A DNA stretch of 64,000 nt from Oceanicaulis sp. HLUCCA04 (GCA_001314625.1 LJSH01000001.1:434001-498000), one strand, 5' to 3'. Positions 45,805 to 55,630 are shown, counted from the stretch's first letter. Notes: generated by a model not told the origin, from the letters alone. Made by a program: numbers and translations.

Positions 45805-46974
45805 CTAGAGCGGTCCAAGATTGATAAGGGCGCGGGCGGCATTAACGCTCGCGCCCCCGCCTTCTCCGGCCATCTGCGCCGTTACATCCTTTAGCGCCTG
45901 CCCCACCGAGGCACGGTGTTCAGGGTCATCAAGCAGTCTGGCCATTTCGGGCACCAGATATTCGGGCACCGCCCGGGTCTGCAGCCGTTCGGGCAGAAGT
46001 TCGCGCCCGGCAGCGATGTTGACCAGGCTTACATAGGGTGCGCGAAGCATGAAATTCCATGCAATCGTCCACGCCACCGGGCCAAGCCGGTAGCCGACCA
46101 CGCTGGGCACCCCCATCCGCGACAATTCCAGTGTCACAGTTCCTGAACACGCGAGCGCTGCGTCAGAGGCGGCAAACGCGTCAAGGCGCTCCTCCGCGCC
46201 CGTCACGACCATTCCCGCCAGCGCCGGGCGGGCTCTCAGGCGCTCCATCACGGGCTCTGCTACTGCAGGAGCCAGAACGGTGACGATGCGCAGATCCGGG
46301 CGATCCATCATCAACGCTTCAGCGGTGTCGGCAAAATCATCGAATAGCCTCTCCACTTCGGCCTTGCGGCTGCCGAACAGGACCAGCATCAGGCGTTCAT
46401 CCGCCGAAATGCCATGGCGCGCCCGGAACGCCGCTCCGTCGCCGGTCAGATCGCGTTCCAGCGCGGGGTTTCCCACGACGATGGTCGGCAAGCCGTAAGG
46501 CTCGAAATATTCCGGATCGAAGGGATGGATCGCCAGAAGATTATCAACCGCGCGCCCCAGCGCCTTGGCCCGTCCCGGCCTGGTGGCAAAGGCCTGCGGG
46601 CCGATATATTTCACGATCCGGGCCGCTGGAGACGCCGCACGGACTTTCCACGCGACACGCAGCATGAAACCCCAGGAATCGATGAGGACCACCTGATCAG
46701 CGCCAAAGGCGGCCGCCGCGTCCGCACACGCGCCGGCGCGTTCGTGGACAAGCCGCCAGACACGCAAGCCATCGAACAGACCCAGCACCGACAAGGCCGA
46801 CAGGTCGATATCGCTGGATATGCCTTCCGCTGCCATGGCTTCACGCCCGACGCCGGCGATCTGGATATCGCGGTTTTGTGCGCGCAGGGCGCGCACAAGC
46901 TCCGCCCCTACCATGTCGCCCGACGGCTCAGCCGCGACAATGAATATCCGCAAGGGCCGGTTGCTGGCTTGCAT
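45805..46974 (-). CDS. lpxB: Lipid-A-disaccharide synthase
   Basis: GT19 glycosyltransferase joining UDP-2,3-diacylglucosamine and lipid X. 389 aa: FIVAAEPSGDMVGAELVRAL at the start, GLFDGLRVWRLVHERA, LIDSWGFMLRVA, KYIGPQAFATRPGRA, HPFDPEYFEPYGLPTIVVGNP, LVLFGSRKAEVERL, and ACSGTVTLELSRMGVPSVVGYR. Last gene of the rpsB-to-lpxB run, 15 bp after lpxI. Confidence 0.97.
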   Translation of the reverse strand: MQASNRPLRIFIVAAEPSGDMVGAELVRALRAQNRDIQIAGVGREAMAAEGISSDIDLSALSVLGLFDGLRVWRLVHERAGACADAAAAFGADQVVLIDSWGFMLRVAWKVRAASPAARIVKYIGPQAFATRPGRAKALGRAVDNLLAIHPFDPEYFEPYGLPTIVVGNPALERDLTGDGAAFRARHGISADERLMLVLFGSRKAEVERLFDDFADTAEALMMDRPDLRIVTVLAPAVAEPVMERLRARPALAGMVVTGAEERLDAFAASDAALACSGTVTLELSRMGVPSVVGYRLGPVAWTIAWNFMLRAPYVSLVNIAAGRELLPERLQTRAVPEYLVPEMARLLDDPEHRASVGQALKDVTAQMAGEGGGASVNAARALINLGPL

Positions 46975-46989
46975 GATTCATGCGTCCGT

Positions 46990-47835
46990 TCAGCTAAGCG
47001 GTGTCACACCGGCCACAAACATGCCGTGACGGCGCGCGGCCTCATCCACCGCTTCGCGGCCGAGTATCAGCGCCGCGCCCGCTTCCACGGCAATGCCAGC
47101 CAGTCCGGCGGCGGCGGCGCGCTCAACCGTCGCTGCACCGATCACCGGCAGGTCGATCCGGCGCTCCTGCTGCGGCTTCGGCCGCTTGGCCAGCACGCCG
47201 CGCGGCACGTCCACCGTGCCGCGGATATTTTCCGGCAATTGTGCCACGCGCTCCAGCATGGCATCGGTGCCTTCCTGCGCTTCCAGTGCCAGAACCAGCC
47301 CGTCGCACACAACAGCCCCCTGCCCGGCGTCAAGAACACCAATGGCAGCAGCTATCTGCATCGCCTTGGCGATATCGCTCTGGTGCGGCCCGGCATCGGC
47401 ATCCCCGCCAATGCGCCCTTCCGGTGCCAGCAGTGAGTCTGACAAGGTATCGGCACCGACGACCTGAAGCCCGTGTGCCTCGAACGCCTTGACCACCACG
47501 CGCAGCAAGGCGTCATCGCCGCGAACGGCAGCCGCCAGCAATCCAGGCAGCAATTTCGCGCCCTCCATGTCGGGCACGAAACTGCGAAAATCAGGCCGCG
47601 TCACAATACCGGCAAAACAAACAGCATCGCACCCGGCCGCTTTCATATCCCGCACGACATGGCCGAACTGACCGATAGTGCGCACCAGTGCGCCGTCATA
47701 ATCGGCAGGATCAGCGAAGCCGGACAGCGCAATCACACACCCCAGCCTGCCATCGGCCGCACATGCCTGCGCCACCAGTCGGGGCAAAGCGCCGCCACCG
47801 GCTATCAGGCCAAGACGCGTCCAACGATCACTCAT
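46990..47835 (-). CDS. lpxI: UDP-2,3-diacylglucosamine pyrophosphatase LpxI
   Basis: Hydrolyses UDP-2,3-diacylglucosamine to lipid X; in alphaproteobacteria this metal-dependent enzyme replaces LpxH. 281 aa: LGLIAGGGALPRLVAQAC, VKAFEAHGLQVVGADTLSDSLLAPEG, DIAKAMQIAAAIGVLDAGQGAVV, GTDAMLERVAQL, and DLPVIGAATVERAAAAGLAGIAVEAG. No other fold is known for this pattern. It sits between lpxA (6 bp before) and lpxB. Confidence 0.94.
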   Translation of the reverse strand: MSDRWTRLGLIAGGGALPRLVAQACAADGRLGCVIALSGFADPADYDGALVRTIGQFGHVVRDMKAAGCDAVCFAGIVTRPDFRSFVPDMEGAKLLPGLLAAAVRGDDALLRVVVKAFEAHGLQVVGADTLSDSLLAPEGRIGGDADAGPHQSDIAKAMQIAAAIGVLDAGQGAVVCDGLVLALEAQEGTDAMLERVAQLPENIRGTVDVPRGVLAKRPKPQQERRIDLPVIGAATVERAAAAGLAGIAVEAGAALILGREAVDEAARRHGMFVAGVTPLS

Positions 47836-47841
47836 CGCCGA

Positions 47842-48633
47842 TCAGCCCTGCTCCGGCCCGCACAGGGGCCGCGCGGCGGGCGCTTTGACAAAGTTGATGA
47901 CCTCCATCACTTCGGGGCGCGCTTCAAATAATCGGCCTGCATCCTCCACCCGCTCGGAGAACGCTCCCTCCGCAGAGAAAATCAGGCGGTAGGCAGCGCG
48001 CAAATCATGGATTAGGTCACGCGAGAAGCCGCGCCGCTTCAGGCCAACCAGGTTGAGCCCCGCCAGGTATCCGTGATTGTCGACCATGCCATAAGGGATG
48101 ACGTCGCCCGTCACTGGCGCACCGCCGCCGACAAAGGCATATCGCCCGACGCGACATTTCTGGTGAATGGCCGAAAGCCCGCCCATGATGACATAATCGC
48201 CAATAACGACCTCGCCGCCGAGCGTTGCGTTGTTGGCGAAAACAACATTGTCACCGACAACGCAGTCATGGCCAACATGGGCCCCGACCATGAAATAGCT
48301 GCCCGATCCCACACGCGTCTCGCCGCGCGCCGTCTCCGTGCCCAGATGCATGGTGACGTGCTCGCGCAGCGTGTTGCCGTCACCGATCACCAGGCTGACA
48401 TCACCGCCCTTGTATTTGAAGTCCTGTGGCGGTGAGCCAAGGGCGGCGAAGGGATGAACCACGCAGTCCCGGCCGATGCTGGTCTGGTTCAGCACGCTGA
48501 CATGGGAAATCAGGCGCGTCCGGTCACCGATCTTTACCTGCGGACCGATCTGACAGAACGGACCGATATCCACGCCCTCGCCGAGCTGTGCTTTCGGGTC
48601 AACAATGGCCGACGGATGAATTTGCGTGGTCAA
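47842..48633 (-). CDS. lpxA: UDP-N-acetylglucosamine acyltransferase
   Basis: First lipid A step, transferring a 3-hydroxyacyl chain from ACP. 263-aa left-handed beta-helix of hexapeptide repeats (IHPSAIVDPKAQLGEGVDIG...), TMHLGTETARGETRVG, the catalytic His region MVGAHVGHDCVVGDN, and a C-terminal helical domain. The start is TTG 48633, overlapping the TGA of fabZ as TTGA; no ATG lies nearby, so translation probably depends on ribosomes finishing fabZ. Confidence 0.96.
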   Translation of the reverse strand: MTTQIHPSAIVDPKAQLGEGVDIGPFCQIGPQVKIGDRTRLISHVSVLNQTSIGRDCVVHPFAALGSPPQDFKYKGGDVSLVIGDGNTLREHVTMHLGTETARGETRVGSGSYFMVGAHVGHDCVVGDNVVFANNATLGGEVVIGDYVIMGGLSAIHQKCRVGRYAFVGGGAPVTGDVIPYGMVDNHGYLAGLNLVGLKRRGFSRDLIHDLRAAYRLIFSAEGAFSERVEDAGRLFEARPEVMEVINFVKAPAARPLCGPEQG

Positions 48634-49103
48634 GAAGCCTCTCCTGCATTCTGTCGTTCGGCTGACGTCGCGGAGAAGTCCGCATCGGCGACCTTGATGC
48701 CGTTCACCAACGCCACGCCCTCAAAGCGGAAAAGGCCGCGCCGCTGGGTCACCACTTTTACGGGCATTTCCAGCACATCACCTGGACGCACGGGGCGGCG
48801 GAAACGCGCCCGGTCCACACCAATGAACAGGATGAGCGTATTGGCGATGTCGGCATTAAGCGTTTTTGACATCAGCAGAGCACCGGTCTGGGCCAGCGCC
48901 TCGATCATCAGCACGCCCGGCATGACGGGATTGTCGGGAAAATGCCCTTGAAAACAGGGCTCTCCTGCCGACACGCATTTGATGCCGGTGATCGACTGGC
49001 CTTCGACATAGCTGTGCGCGCGATCAACCAGCAAAAAAGGATAACGGTGCGGCAGACGCGAAAGGATTTCGTCCGGGCCGATAGTGATGGCTGATTGCGT
49101 CAT
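48630..49103 (-). CDS. fabZ: (3R)-hydroxyacyl-ACP dehydratase FabZ
   Basis: Hot-dog fold dehydratase of fatty acid elongation, competing with LpxA/LpxD for hydroxyacyl-ACP. 157 aa: LSRLPHRYPFLLVDRAHSY, catalytic H54 in CFQGHFPDNPVMPG and E68 in MIEALAQTGALL, and FIGVDRARFRRPVRPGD. The frame extends to 49175, but ATG 49103 with AGGGAACGGG upstream and the family length decide the start. 22 bp after lpxD. Confidence 0.96.
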   Translation of the reverse strand: MTQSAITIGPDEILSRLPHRYPFLLVDRAHSYVEGQSITGIKCVSAGEPCFQGHFPDNPVMPGVLMIEALAQTGALLMSKTLNADIANTLILFIGVDRARFRRPVRPGDVLEMPVKVVTQRRGLFRFEGVALVNGIKVADADFSATSAERQNAGEAS

Positions 49104-49125
49104 ACCCGTTCCCTGACTGTGCTGA

Positions 49126-50181
49126 TCAATCGTCGGTCTTGTCCTGCACCGAGGGTTTGCCAGCGTCAACAGCACGGCGTTTCGGGGCGGCCATTCGTTT
49201 CAATATTGCCAGTTCGCGCAACCAGCTCCGGATAGGTTGCGCCGGCTGCCCTGCCCAGGTCTCCCCGGCCGGGACATCCCACGCAGGCGAAGCATTGGCG
49301 GCAAGCCTTGCGCCTTCACCGATATTTACATGATCAACAATACCAACGCGCCCGCCAAACTGGGCACCGCGCCCGATCTTTACGCTGCCGGAAACACCGG
49401 CAAAGGCGGCCATCAGCGTGTGTTCGCCAACATCTACATTATGAGCGATGTGGCACAGATTATCGAGCTTCACCCCCGTGCGCAGAAGGGTGTCACCGAA
49501 CATACCCCGGTCAATGGTGCAGTTCGCGCCAATGCGCACCTGATCACCCAGGACCACCCGCCCGAAATGGGGCAGCTCCACCAGACCGTCCGGTCCGGGG
49601 GCCAGGCCAAAACCGGCTTCGCCCAGAACGCTCCCGGGGCCAATGCGGCACTCCCGGCCAATCAGGGCAAAGCCGATTACCGCGCACGCGCCGACATGCG
49701 TGCGCTCTCCTATTTCGACGCCGGGCCCAATAACCGCGTTGGGGCCGATCTGGCAGTCATCGCCAATCCGCGCGCCTGCACCGATAGATGCGCCTGCCGA
49801 AATGACAGCGCTGGCAGCGATGCTGGCGGACGGGTCAATCGCGGCAAGCGCCATCCGCGTGTGAGGCACCACCAGCTGCGCGGCAATACGCGCAAAGGCA
49901 GCCCTGGGATGGGAATGGACGATGAATGCCGAACCGTCGCGCAGCGTCATCGTCTCGCGAAGAGCGGCCGGGCCGATAATGATGCCCTCATGCGCTTCGG
50001 GCAGATCGGCCTTCTCGCCGGCTCCTACAAATATCAGCGTGCCCGCCGAGGGCGCCGTGTGGGAGGCAACGTCATGGACGCTACACGCAGGGTTTCCGGC
50101 GAGCTCACCATCGAGCTCGCCGGAAATCTCCCGTGCGTTCAGTGATCCGACACGGCGATAGAACCGGGTGTCAGTACTCAC
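49126..50181 (-). CDS. lpxD: UDP-3-O-(3-hydroxyacyl)glucosamine N-acyltransferase
   Basis: Third lipid A step. 351 aa: N-terminal uridine-binding domain, then hexapeptide repeats (IDPSASIAASAVISAGASIG...), the catalytic His stretch HIAHNVDVGEHTLMAAFAGVSGS, RGAQFGGRVGIVDHVNIG, and a C-terminal helix. The start is GTG 50181, 11 bp after the ompH stop, without a strong Shine-Dalgarno sequence. Confidence 0.96.
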   Translation of the reverse strand: MSTDTRFYRRVGSLNAREISGELDGELAGNPACSVHDVASHTAPSAGTLIFVGAGEKADLPEAHEGIIIGPAALRETMTLRDGSAFIVHSHPRAAFARIAAQLVVPHTRMALAAIDPSASIAASAVISAGASIGAGARIGDDCQIGPNAVIGPGVEIGERTHVGACAVIGFALIGRECRIGPGSVLGEAGFGLAPGPDGLVELPHFGRVVLGDQVRIGANCTIDRGMFGDTLLRTGVKLDNLCHIAHNVDVGEHTLMAAFAGVSGSVKIGRGAQFGGRVGIVDHVNIGEGARLAANASPAWDVPAGETWAGQPAQPIRSWLRELAILKRMAAPKRRAVDAGKPSVQDKTDD

Positions 50182-50192
50182 CGGATCAACGG

Positions 50193-50795
50193 CTATTGAC
50201 CGCTTTCGCCCTCAGGCGCGCGAACGCGGGTCACCGGCGTGGTCTGGATGCGCTGGTTGAGACGCTCGATGACCGTGTCGGTGACATCAATGCTGTCAGC
50301 GCCATAGACGACCTGCGAACGGTCAAGCAGAACGGTGGCGCTACGCTCGTCGACCAGCTCCTGCAACACCGTCTGAAGGGTCTGCAGAACCGGCTGCAGA
50401 GCCTGACGCTCGGTCTGCACCAGCTCTTGCTGGCGCACCCGGCGCAGGCGCTCAAGCTGTTGGGCGTTCGCCTGGAGCTGCTGAATGCGCTGCATCAGGT
50501 CGGGACGCTCCTGAATGGCTTCCTGGCTGAGCGCAGACGTTTCCGCTTGCAGTGCCTCATTCTCCTCAGAGAGCGGTCCGGCAGCCGCTTCCAGCTCGGT
50601 CTGGATTTCGCGGCCGATGGTTTCCAGCTGGCCGGCAATGTGCTGGCCGACCTGGCTTTCGGTGAGAATTCTCTCCTCGTCGATCATCAAGATGCTTTGC
50701 GCCTGCGCAGCTCCCATCGCACCCAGTGCGACAACGATGCCGGCAAACAAAGCGCGAAGACGCATGGAGGCCATCCGGCTGTTGTGAAAAGTCAT
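50193..50795 (-). CDS. OmpH/Skp-family periplasmic chaperone
   Basis: 200 aa. A signal peptide (basic start, FAGIVVALGAMGAAQAQS) is followed by the Skp/OmpH pattern SILMIDEERILTESQVGQHI, a long charged coiled coil rich in Gln (LMQRIQQLQANAQQLERLRRV), and a closing VLLDRSQVVYGADSIDVTD. Skp holds unfolded outer-membrane proteins on their way to BamA, encoded just upstream. ATG 50795 lies 4 bp past the bamA stop; in-frame ATGs at 50774 and 50765 are also possible starts and keep the signal peptide. Confidence 0.9.
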   Translation of the reverse strand: MTFHNSRMASMRLRALFAGIVVALGAMGAAQAQSILMIDEERILTESQVGQHIAGQLETIGREIQTELEAAAGPLSEENEALQAETSALSQEAIQERPDLMQRIQQLQANAQQLERLRRVRQQELVQTERQALQPVLQTLQTVLQELVDERSATVLLDRSQVVYGADSIDVTDTVIERLNQRIQTTPVTRVRAPEGESGQ

Positions 50796-50799
50796 GATA

Positions 50800-53202
50800 C
50801 TAGAACCCTGTACTGGTGCTGAAACGGAAGAACTCGCGGCGGTCGTACTCTTGGTGAACCACAGCCTCGGCAAAGTCGAACCGGACCGGGCCGAACGGCG
50901 AGTCCCAGAAAATGCTGACGCCGACCGAAACGCGCGGTGCCAGCTCGTCTATCGTGAAGGGCGAAGTTGTCCCGCCGACGTCCTCAATCTGGTCAACTGA
51001 TGGCAAAACGCCCATCGTGCCGAACTCGGTGAACACGCTGCCACGCACACCGTACTGTTCCGGCAAGCCGAGCGGGAAGCCCAGTTCCAGAGCGCCGATG
51101 GCGTAGAAATTACCGCCAAGCGAGTCGCCACGCGTCAACTCTCCGGTGTCGGTGCGCTGAACAACCCGCGGACCGATACCGGCGGTTTCAAACCCGCGGA
51201 AGGAATTGCCCCCCTTGAAGAAGCGGTCATTGATGCGAACCGCATCACCGCCCCACGCAAGGATCAGGCCAGCTTCCCCTGTGAGGCTCAGCACGACATC
51301 AGGCCGGAACACGTTGCGGTAGACCGCGCCGCGCCCTTCGGTGCGCACATAGCGCACGTCACCGCCTACGCCGGCAATCTCCTGATTGAGACTCACCTGG
51401 AAGCCGTTGGTCGGCTGCTGGAAGTCGTCAATGCGGTTCCAGGCCACCGAATAGCCCAGCAGCGACGTCACCCGAGAGCCCGCCGCTCTGGCGATCGCGC
51501 TCGACACGCCGGCGAATGTGCGAACCTCGTCGGTACGCAGCGTGTAATTCACACCGCCCTCCACCGACGCGGTCAACGGGAAGCCGGAGCGCAGGCTGAA
51601 GCCGGTCGATTCGGTTTCAAACGATGCTTCTTGCGAGAAGTTTGAGCGCACCTGGAACAGGTCAAAGCCTGCCGCGAGATTGCGGTCCAGGAAGCGCGGT
51701 TCGGTAAACCGGATATCGATCTGGCGGCGGCGCGAGCTCTCCGAAACCCGAAGACGCAGGAACTGGCCGCGGCCACGCAGATTGCGCTCTGACACCGAGA
51801 AATCAATCAGGAAGGCGTCCGTGGACGAATACCCGACGCCAAAGGCAAGCTCGCCGGTTGGCTGCTCTGTTACATTGACCTGAAGCCGCGCCCGGTCAGC
51901 ATCCGTGCCCTGAACGGGCTCTATCTCGACCTCTTCAAAGAAGCCCAGGCGGCGCACACGCTGTTCGGAAAGATTGACCAGCACCTGGTTGAACGCGTCG
52001 CCCTCCACCAGCTCCAGCTCACGGCGGATAACCCGGTCGAGCGTCCGCGAATTGCCCAGAATATCGATCCGCTCGATATAGACACGCGGCGCCGGGTTGA
52101 TGACGTATTCGATATCGACGGTCTGGTCCTCGCGATTGGTGGTCACACGCGGGCGCACATCCACAAATGCATAGCCTGCGGCCCCGGCAGCGAAGGTGAG
52201 CGTATCAACCGACTCTTCAATCCGGCTGCCGACATAGAGGCTGCCCGGCTGGGTGGCTACAATCGCCTCCAGATATTCAGAGCTCAGGTCTTCAATCTCG
52301 GTCGTGACTGTAATCTCACCGAAATTGTAAACCTGCCCCTCTTCAACCGTGTAGGTGATGTAGAAGCCCGACTGGTCAGGGACCAGCTCGGCAATCGCGG
52401 AGCTGACGCGGAAGTCGGCATAGCCCCGGTCTGCGTAGAATTCACGCAGCTGCTCGCGGTCAAACTCCAGCCGGTCGGGATCATAATTGTCATTGGAATC
52501 GAAGAAACGCCACCAGCGCGCTTCGCTGGTAACAGTCTCGCCGCGCAGGCGGCGATCCGAATAGGCGCGGTTGCCGACAAAGTTGATCCGGCGCACGCCG
52601 GTCGTCGGCCCTTCGGAAATCTCGAACACGAGATCGACCCGGTTCTGGGGCAATTCAACGATCTGGGGATTGACCTGCACGGCGAACCGGCCCGAACGGC
52701 GATAGACTTCCAGAATGCGCTGAACGTCGTCCTGGACACGCGCACGTGTAAACAACGCACGCGGCTGCAGCTGGATCTCGTCGGTGATCCGGTCGTCATT
52801 GATCGCGCGGTTACCTTCGAGAACCACCCGGTTGATGACGGGATTCTCACGCACGTAGACAATCAGGGTGGAGCGCTCGCGTGCCACCCGCACATCGGCG
52901 AACAGATTGGTGGCGAACAGCGTCTGGATGGAGAGGTTTATCAGGCGCGGATCAGCCACGTCACCGGGCCGGACCAGCATGTAAGACAGGATGGTATCGG
53001 CTTCGACGCGCTGGTTGCCCTCAACCAGGATCTGGAGGATTTGCGGAGGAGCCTCCTCCTGCTCAATTTCAGTTTCCACCGGCGCCTGTGCGCTGTCGCT
53101 GGCCGTATCAGCGTCCTGCACGGCCTGTGCATGTGCCAACGGCAAGCCGAGCATCGCCAGCGCTGCTATCGTCCAGACGAGAAACTTCATTGACTGCACC
53201 AT
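50800..53202 (-). CDS. bamA: Outer membrane protein assembly factor BamA
   Basis: Omp85 insertase for outer-membrane beta-barrels. 800 aa: signal peptide (FLVWTIAALAMLGLPLAHAQA), an acidic segment, five POTRA domains (from ILQILVEGNQRVEADTI to about residue 450, including RINFVGNRAYSDRRLRGE and YIERIDILGNSRTLDRVIRR), then a 16-strand barrel with RGFETAGIGPR (the conserved RGF loop-6 motif) and a C-terminal Phe. ATG 53202 or 53190 (codon 5) are both usable. It lies between rseP and ompH. Confidence 0.97.
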   Translation of the reverse strand: MVQSMKFLVWTIAALAMLGLPLAHAQAVQDADTASDSAQAPVETEIEQEEAPPQILQILVEGNQRVEADTILSYMLVRPGDVADPRLINLSIQTLFATNLFADVRVARERSTLIVYVRENPVINRVVLEGNRAINDDRITDEIQLQPRALFTRARVQDDVQRILEVYRRSGRFAVQVNPQIVELPQNRVDLVFEISEGPTTGVRRINFVGNRAYSDRRLRGETVTSEARWWRFFDSNDNYDPDRLEFDREQLREFYADRGYADFRVSSAIAELVPDQSGFYITYTVEEGQVYNFGEITVTTEIEDLSSEYLEAIVATQPGSLYVGSRIEESVDTLTFAAGAAGYAFVDVRPRVTTNREDQTVDIEYVINPAPRVYIERIDILGNSRTLDRVIRRELELVEGDAFNQVLVNLSEQRVRRLGFFEEVEIEPVQGTDADRARLQVNVTEQPTGELAFGVGYSSTDAFLIDFSVSERNLRGRGQFLRLRVSESSRRRQIDIRFTEPRFLDRNLAAGFDLFQVRSNFSQEASFETESTGFSLRSGFPLTASVEGGVNYTLRTDEVRTFAGVSSAIARAAGSRVTSLLGYSVAWNRIDDFQQPTNGFQVSLNQEIAGVGGDVRYVRTEGRGAVYRNVFRPDVVLSLTGEAGLILAWGGDAVRINDRFFKGGNSFRGFETAGIGPRVVQRTDTGELTRGDSLGGNFYAIGALELGFPLGLPEQYGVRGSVFTEFGTMGVLPSVDQIEDVGGTTSPFTIDELAPRVSVGVSIFWDSPFGPVRFDFAEAVVHQEYDRREFFRFSTSTGF

Positions 53203-53224
53203 CCAGGTCTCAATCGACCGGCCA

Positions 53225-54424
53225 TTATGACAACAGGCCGACGAGATAACTCAAATCATTCCATGTGGCGACAACCATCAGCCCGAGTATCAGCGCCAGT
53301 CCGGCCTTGAGGCCGGCAGACTGAACAGCTGGACTGGGTGGATGTTTCGCCACGGCTTCGTAGGCGTAATACACAAGGTGGCCACCGTCTAGAACCGGGA
53401 TCGGCAGGAGATTCATCAATCCGATGGCAACCGACAGCAATCCAGCCAGCAGCAAAAGGCTTGTCGCCAGCCGCAGCAACGCCGCGCCAACGTCGTATGA
53501 ACCGGGATCCTGCACATCCGGAGCAGCAATCGCCGTATTGGCGATCTGCCCGGCCGTCGTCGCAATGCCCAGCGGGCCATTGATATGTTCGATGGAGGCC
53601 CGGAACGTCACCAAACGGGCCATGTAATCGACTATCGTCGCTGAAATGTCGGCGGTGCGCGCGACTCCATGTCCGACGGCCTCGACAGGGCCAAACCTGT
53701 GCCGGGTCAGCTCAGCGTCGGGTGATAGTCCAACACCCAGGAAGCCAAAAGCGCGCGTGCCGCCAAGCCCGTCGGGGCGCATCTCGCGGCGCGGTGCCGC
53801 CTCCAGCACCAGCTCGCGCCCGCCACGATCCACCGTGAAGCGCATTGTCGTTCCGGCACGTGTCATGACGGCCTGCGTCAGGTCAGTGAACGAGCCGACG
53901 CGCTGGCCATCAATGGACACCAGCAGATCGCCAGATTGAAATCCGGCCTCGTCAGCCGGACTGCCTTCAACGATCTCACCAATGCGCGGCTCGATCGTGA
54001 CATCGCCGCGCACCATTCCCAGCGCTGCAAAAAGGGCTACCGCAAGCAGGAAATTGGCCGCCGGCCCTGCCAGCACGATCAACGCGCGCTGCCAGACAGG
54101 TTTGAAGTGATAGACCCTGTCGGCATCGTCGCGTCCGGCGCGCAAACTCTCAAGCGTTTTATGATCAGGAGCGCTCGCCGCATTGGCATCGCCCAGAAAC
54201 CGCACATAGCCACCCAGCGGCAGCCCGGCAATGCGCCACAGCGTGCCGCGCTTGTCGTGCCAGCTCGCCAGGGTCGGTCCGAATCCGATGGAAAAGGCTT
54301 CCGCGTGCACGCCAAAAATCCGGCCGGCGAAATAATGGCCGAGTTCATGAATCACCACGACAAAAGAGATCACCGCGACGAACGCCACGATGCTGAGCAA
54401 GCCCGAACCGAGAAGATCCGTCAC
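53225..54424 (-). CDS. rseP: RseP-type site-2 protease (M50)
   Basis: Inner-membrane zinc metalloprotease that cleaves anti-sigma factors or signal peptides within the membrane. 399 aa: HELGH (26-30) in the first TM helix, a PDZ domain (IGEIVEGSPADEAGFQSGDLLVSIDGQRV), and the second metal-ligand motif NLLPIPVLDGGHL in a late TM helix, four TM helices in all. GTG 54424 start, 6 bp after dxr. Only one PDZ domain is evident. Confidence 0.96.
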   Translation of the reverse strand: MTDLLGSGLLSIVAFVAVISFVVVIHELGHYFAGRIFGVHAEAFSIGFGPTLASWHDKRGTLWRIAGLPLGGYVRFLGDANAASAPDHKTLESLRAGRDDADRVYHFKPVWQRALIVLAGPAANFLLAVALFAALGMVRGDVTIEPRIGEIVEGSPADEAGFQSGDLLVSIDGQRVGSFTDLTQAVMTRAGTTMRFTVDRGGRELVLEAAPRREMRPDGLGGTRAFGFLGVGLSPDAELTRHRFGPVEAVGHGVARTADISATIVDYMARLVTFRASIEHINGPLGIATTAGQIANTAIAAPDVQDPGSYDVGAALLRLATSLLLLAGLLSVAIGLMNLLPIPVLDGGHLVYYAYEAVAKHPPSPAVQSAGLKAGLALILGLMVVATWNDLSYLVGLLS

Positions 54425-54430
54425 GTTAAC

Positions 54431-55630
54431 TCAAGCCCCTCTTGCCATGCTGGCACCATGCCTGTTGCGGACAATCACACGCTCCGCCGCCAGCGTCCGT
54501 GCTATCGCGTCCGCTGCGTACACGGCCTCGAAGTCTTTTACTGGCCCTTTGAAAGCCCCCTCACCCTGATCGAGAGAGTCTGCAACGATGGCCGCGATGT
54601 CAAGGAAGCCGACATGACCATTCAGAAAGGCTTCGACCGCAACTTCATTGGCAGCGTTCAATATGATCGGGCTGGCGCCTCCCGCTTCAAAAGCTTCACG
54701 GGCCAGCCGCAGGGCGGGAAAGCGCTGCGGGTCGGGTGTTTCGAAAGTCAGCTGGCCGAGCGCCGGCAGGTCCAGCCGCGAGACGTTTGTATCGATGCGG
54801 TCCGGCCAGCCCAGCGCGTGGGCAATCGGCGTGCGCATGTCCGGCGAACCCATCTGGGCGAGCAGCCCGCCATCAACATGCTCCACCAGCCCGTGAACGA
54901 TGGATTCGGGATGGACAATGACATCCACCTTCGACGGCGGCACTGCGAACAGATGGCAGGCCTCGATCACTTCGAGCCCCTTGTTCATCATCGTAGCCGA
55001 ATCTACCGATATCTTCGCGCCCATCGACCAGACCGGGTGCGCGACCGCATCGTGAACGCTGGCGCGCCCCATCGCTTCAAGGCTGGCCGTGCGGAACGGC
55101 CCGCCCGATGCGGTAAGAATGATCCGGCGCAGCCGGCTGGCATCCACACCACCAAGGGCCTGGAAGATGGCATTATGCTCTGAATCCACCGGAAGAATGA
55201 CCGCGCCAGAGCGCCGCGCACACTCCATGAAGAGACCGCCTGCGCAGACCAGCGCCTCCTTGTTGGCCAGCGCCACAATCTTTCCGCGATTCACTGCCGC
55301 CAGTGTAGGCGCGAGCCCGGCCGCGCCGACAATCGCGGCCATCGTCCAGTCGGCATCCATCGAGGCCGCCTCGGCAACCGCATCCGCGCCTGCGCCCCAA
55401 TTCAGGCCAGATCCGGCCAGCGCGGCCTCCAGCACGGCGGCCTGACCGGAGTCAGCAAGGGCGGTAAACTGCGGGCGGAAACGCAAGGCCAGCGCGGCCA
55501 GTTCCGCCGCACGCGAATGAGCCGTCAGCGCCGTCACTGCATACGTGCCTTCAGGCGCTGCGCCGACAAGGTCCAGCGTCGCCAGCCCGACCGATCCGGT
55601 AGCGCCCAGTACGGTGATGCTACGGGTCAT
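54431..55630 (-). CDS. dxr: 1-deoxy-D-xylulose 5-phosphate reductoisomerase
   Basis: Second MEP-pathway enzyme (IspC). 399 aa: NADPH motif ITVLGATGSVGLATLDLV, IVALANKEALVCAGG, VDSEHNAIFQAL, LTASGGPFRT, WSMGAKISVDSATMMNKGLEVIEA, and HPESIVHGLVEH. Works ahead of IspDF at 14264; UppS downstream in the same operon uses the pathway product. Directly abuts cdsA (no gap). Confidence 0.97.
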   Translation of the reverse strand: MTRSITVLGATGSVGLATLDLVGAAPEGTYAVTALTAHSRAAELAALALRFRPQFTALADSGQAAVLEAALAGSGLNWGAGADAVAEAASMDADWTMAAIVGAAGLAPTLAAVNRGKIVALANKEALVCAGGLFMECARRSGAVILPVDSEHNAIFQALGGVDASRLRRIILTASGGPFRTASLEAMGRASVHDAVAHPVWSMGAKISVDSATMMNKGLEVIEACHLFAVPPSKVDVIVHPESIVHGLVEHVDGGLLAQMGSPDMRTPIAHALGWPDRIDTNVSRLDLPALGQLTFETPDPQRFPALRLAREAFEAGGASPIILNAANEVAVEAFLNGHVGFLDIAAIVADSLDQGEGAFKGPVKDFEAVYAADAIARTLAAERVIVRNRHGASMARGA

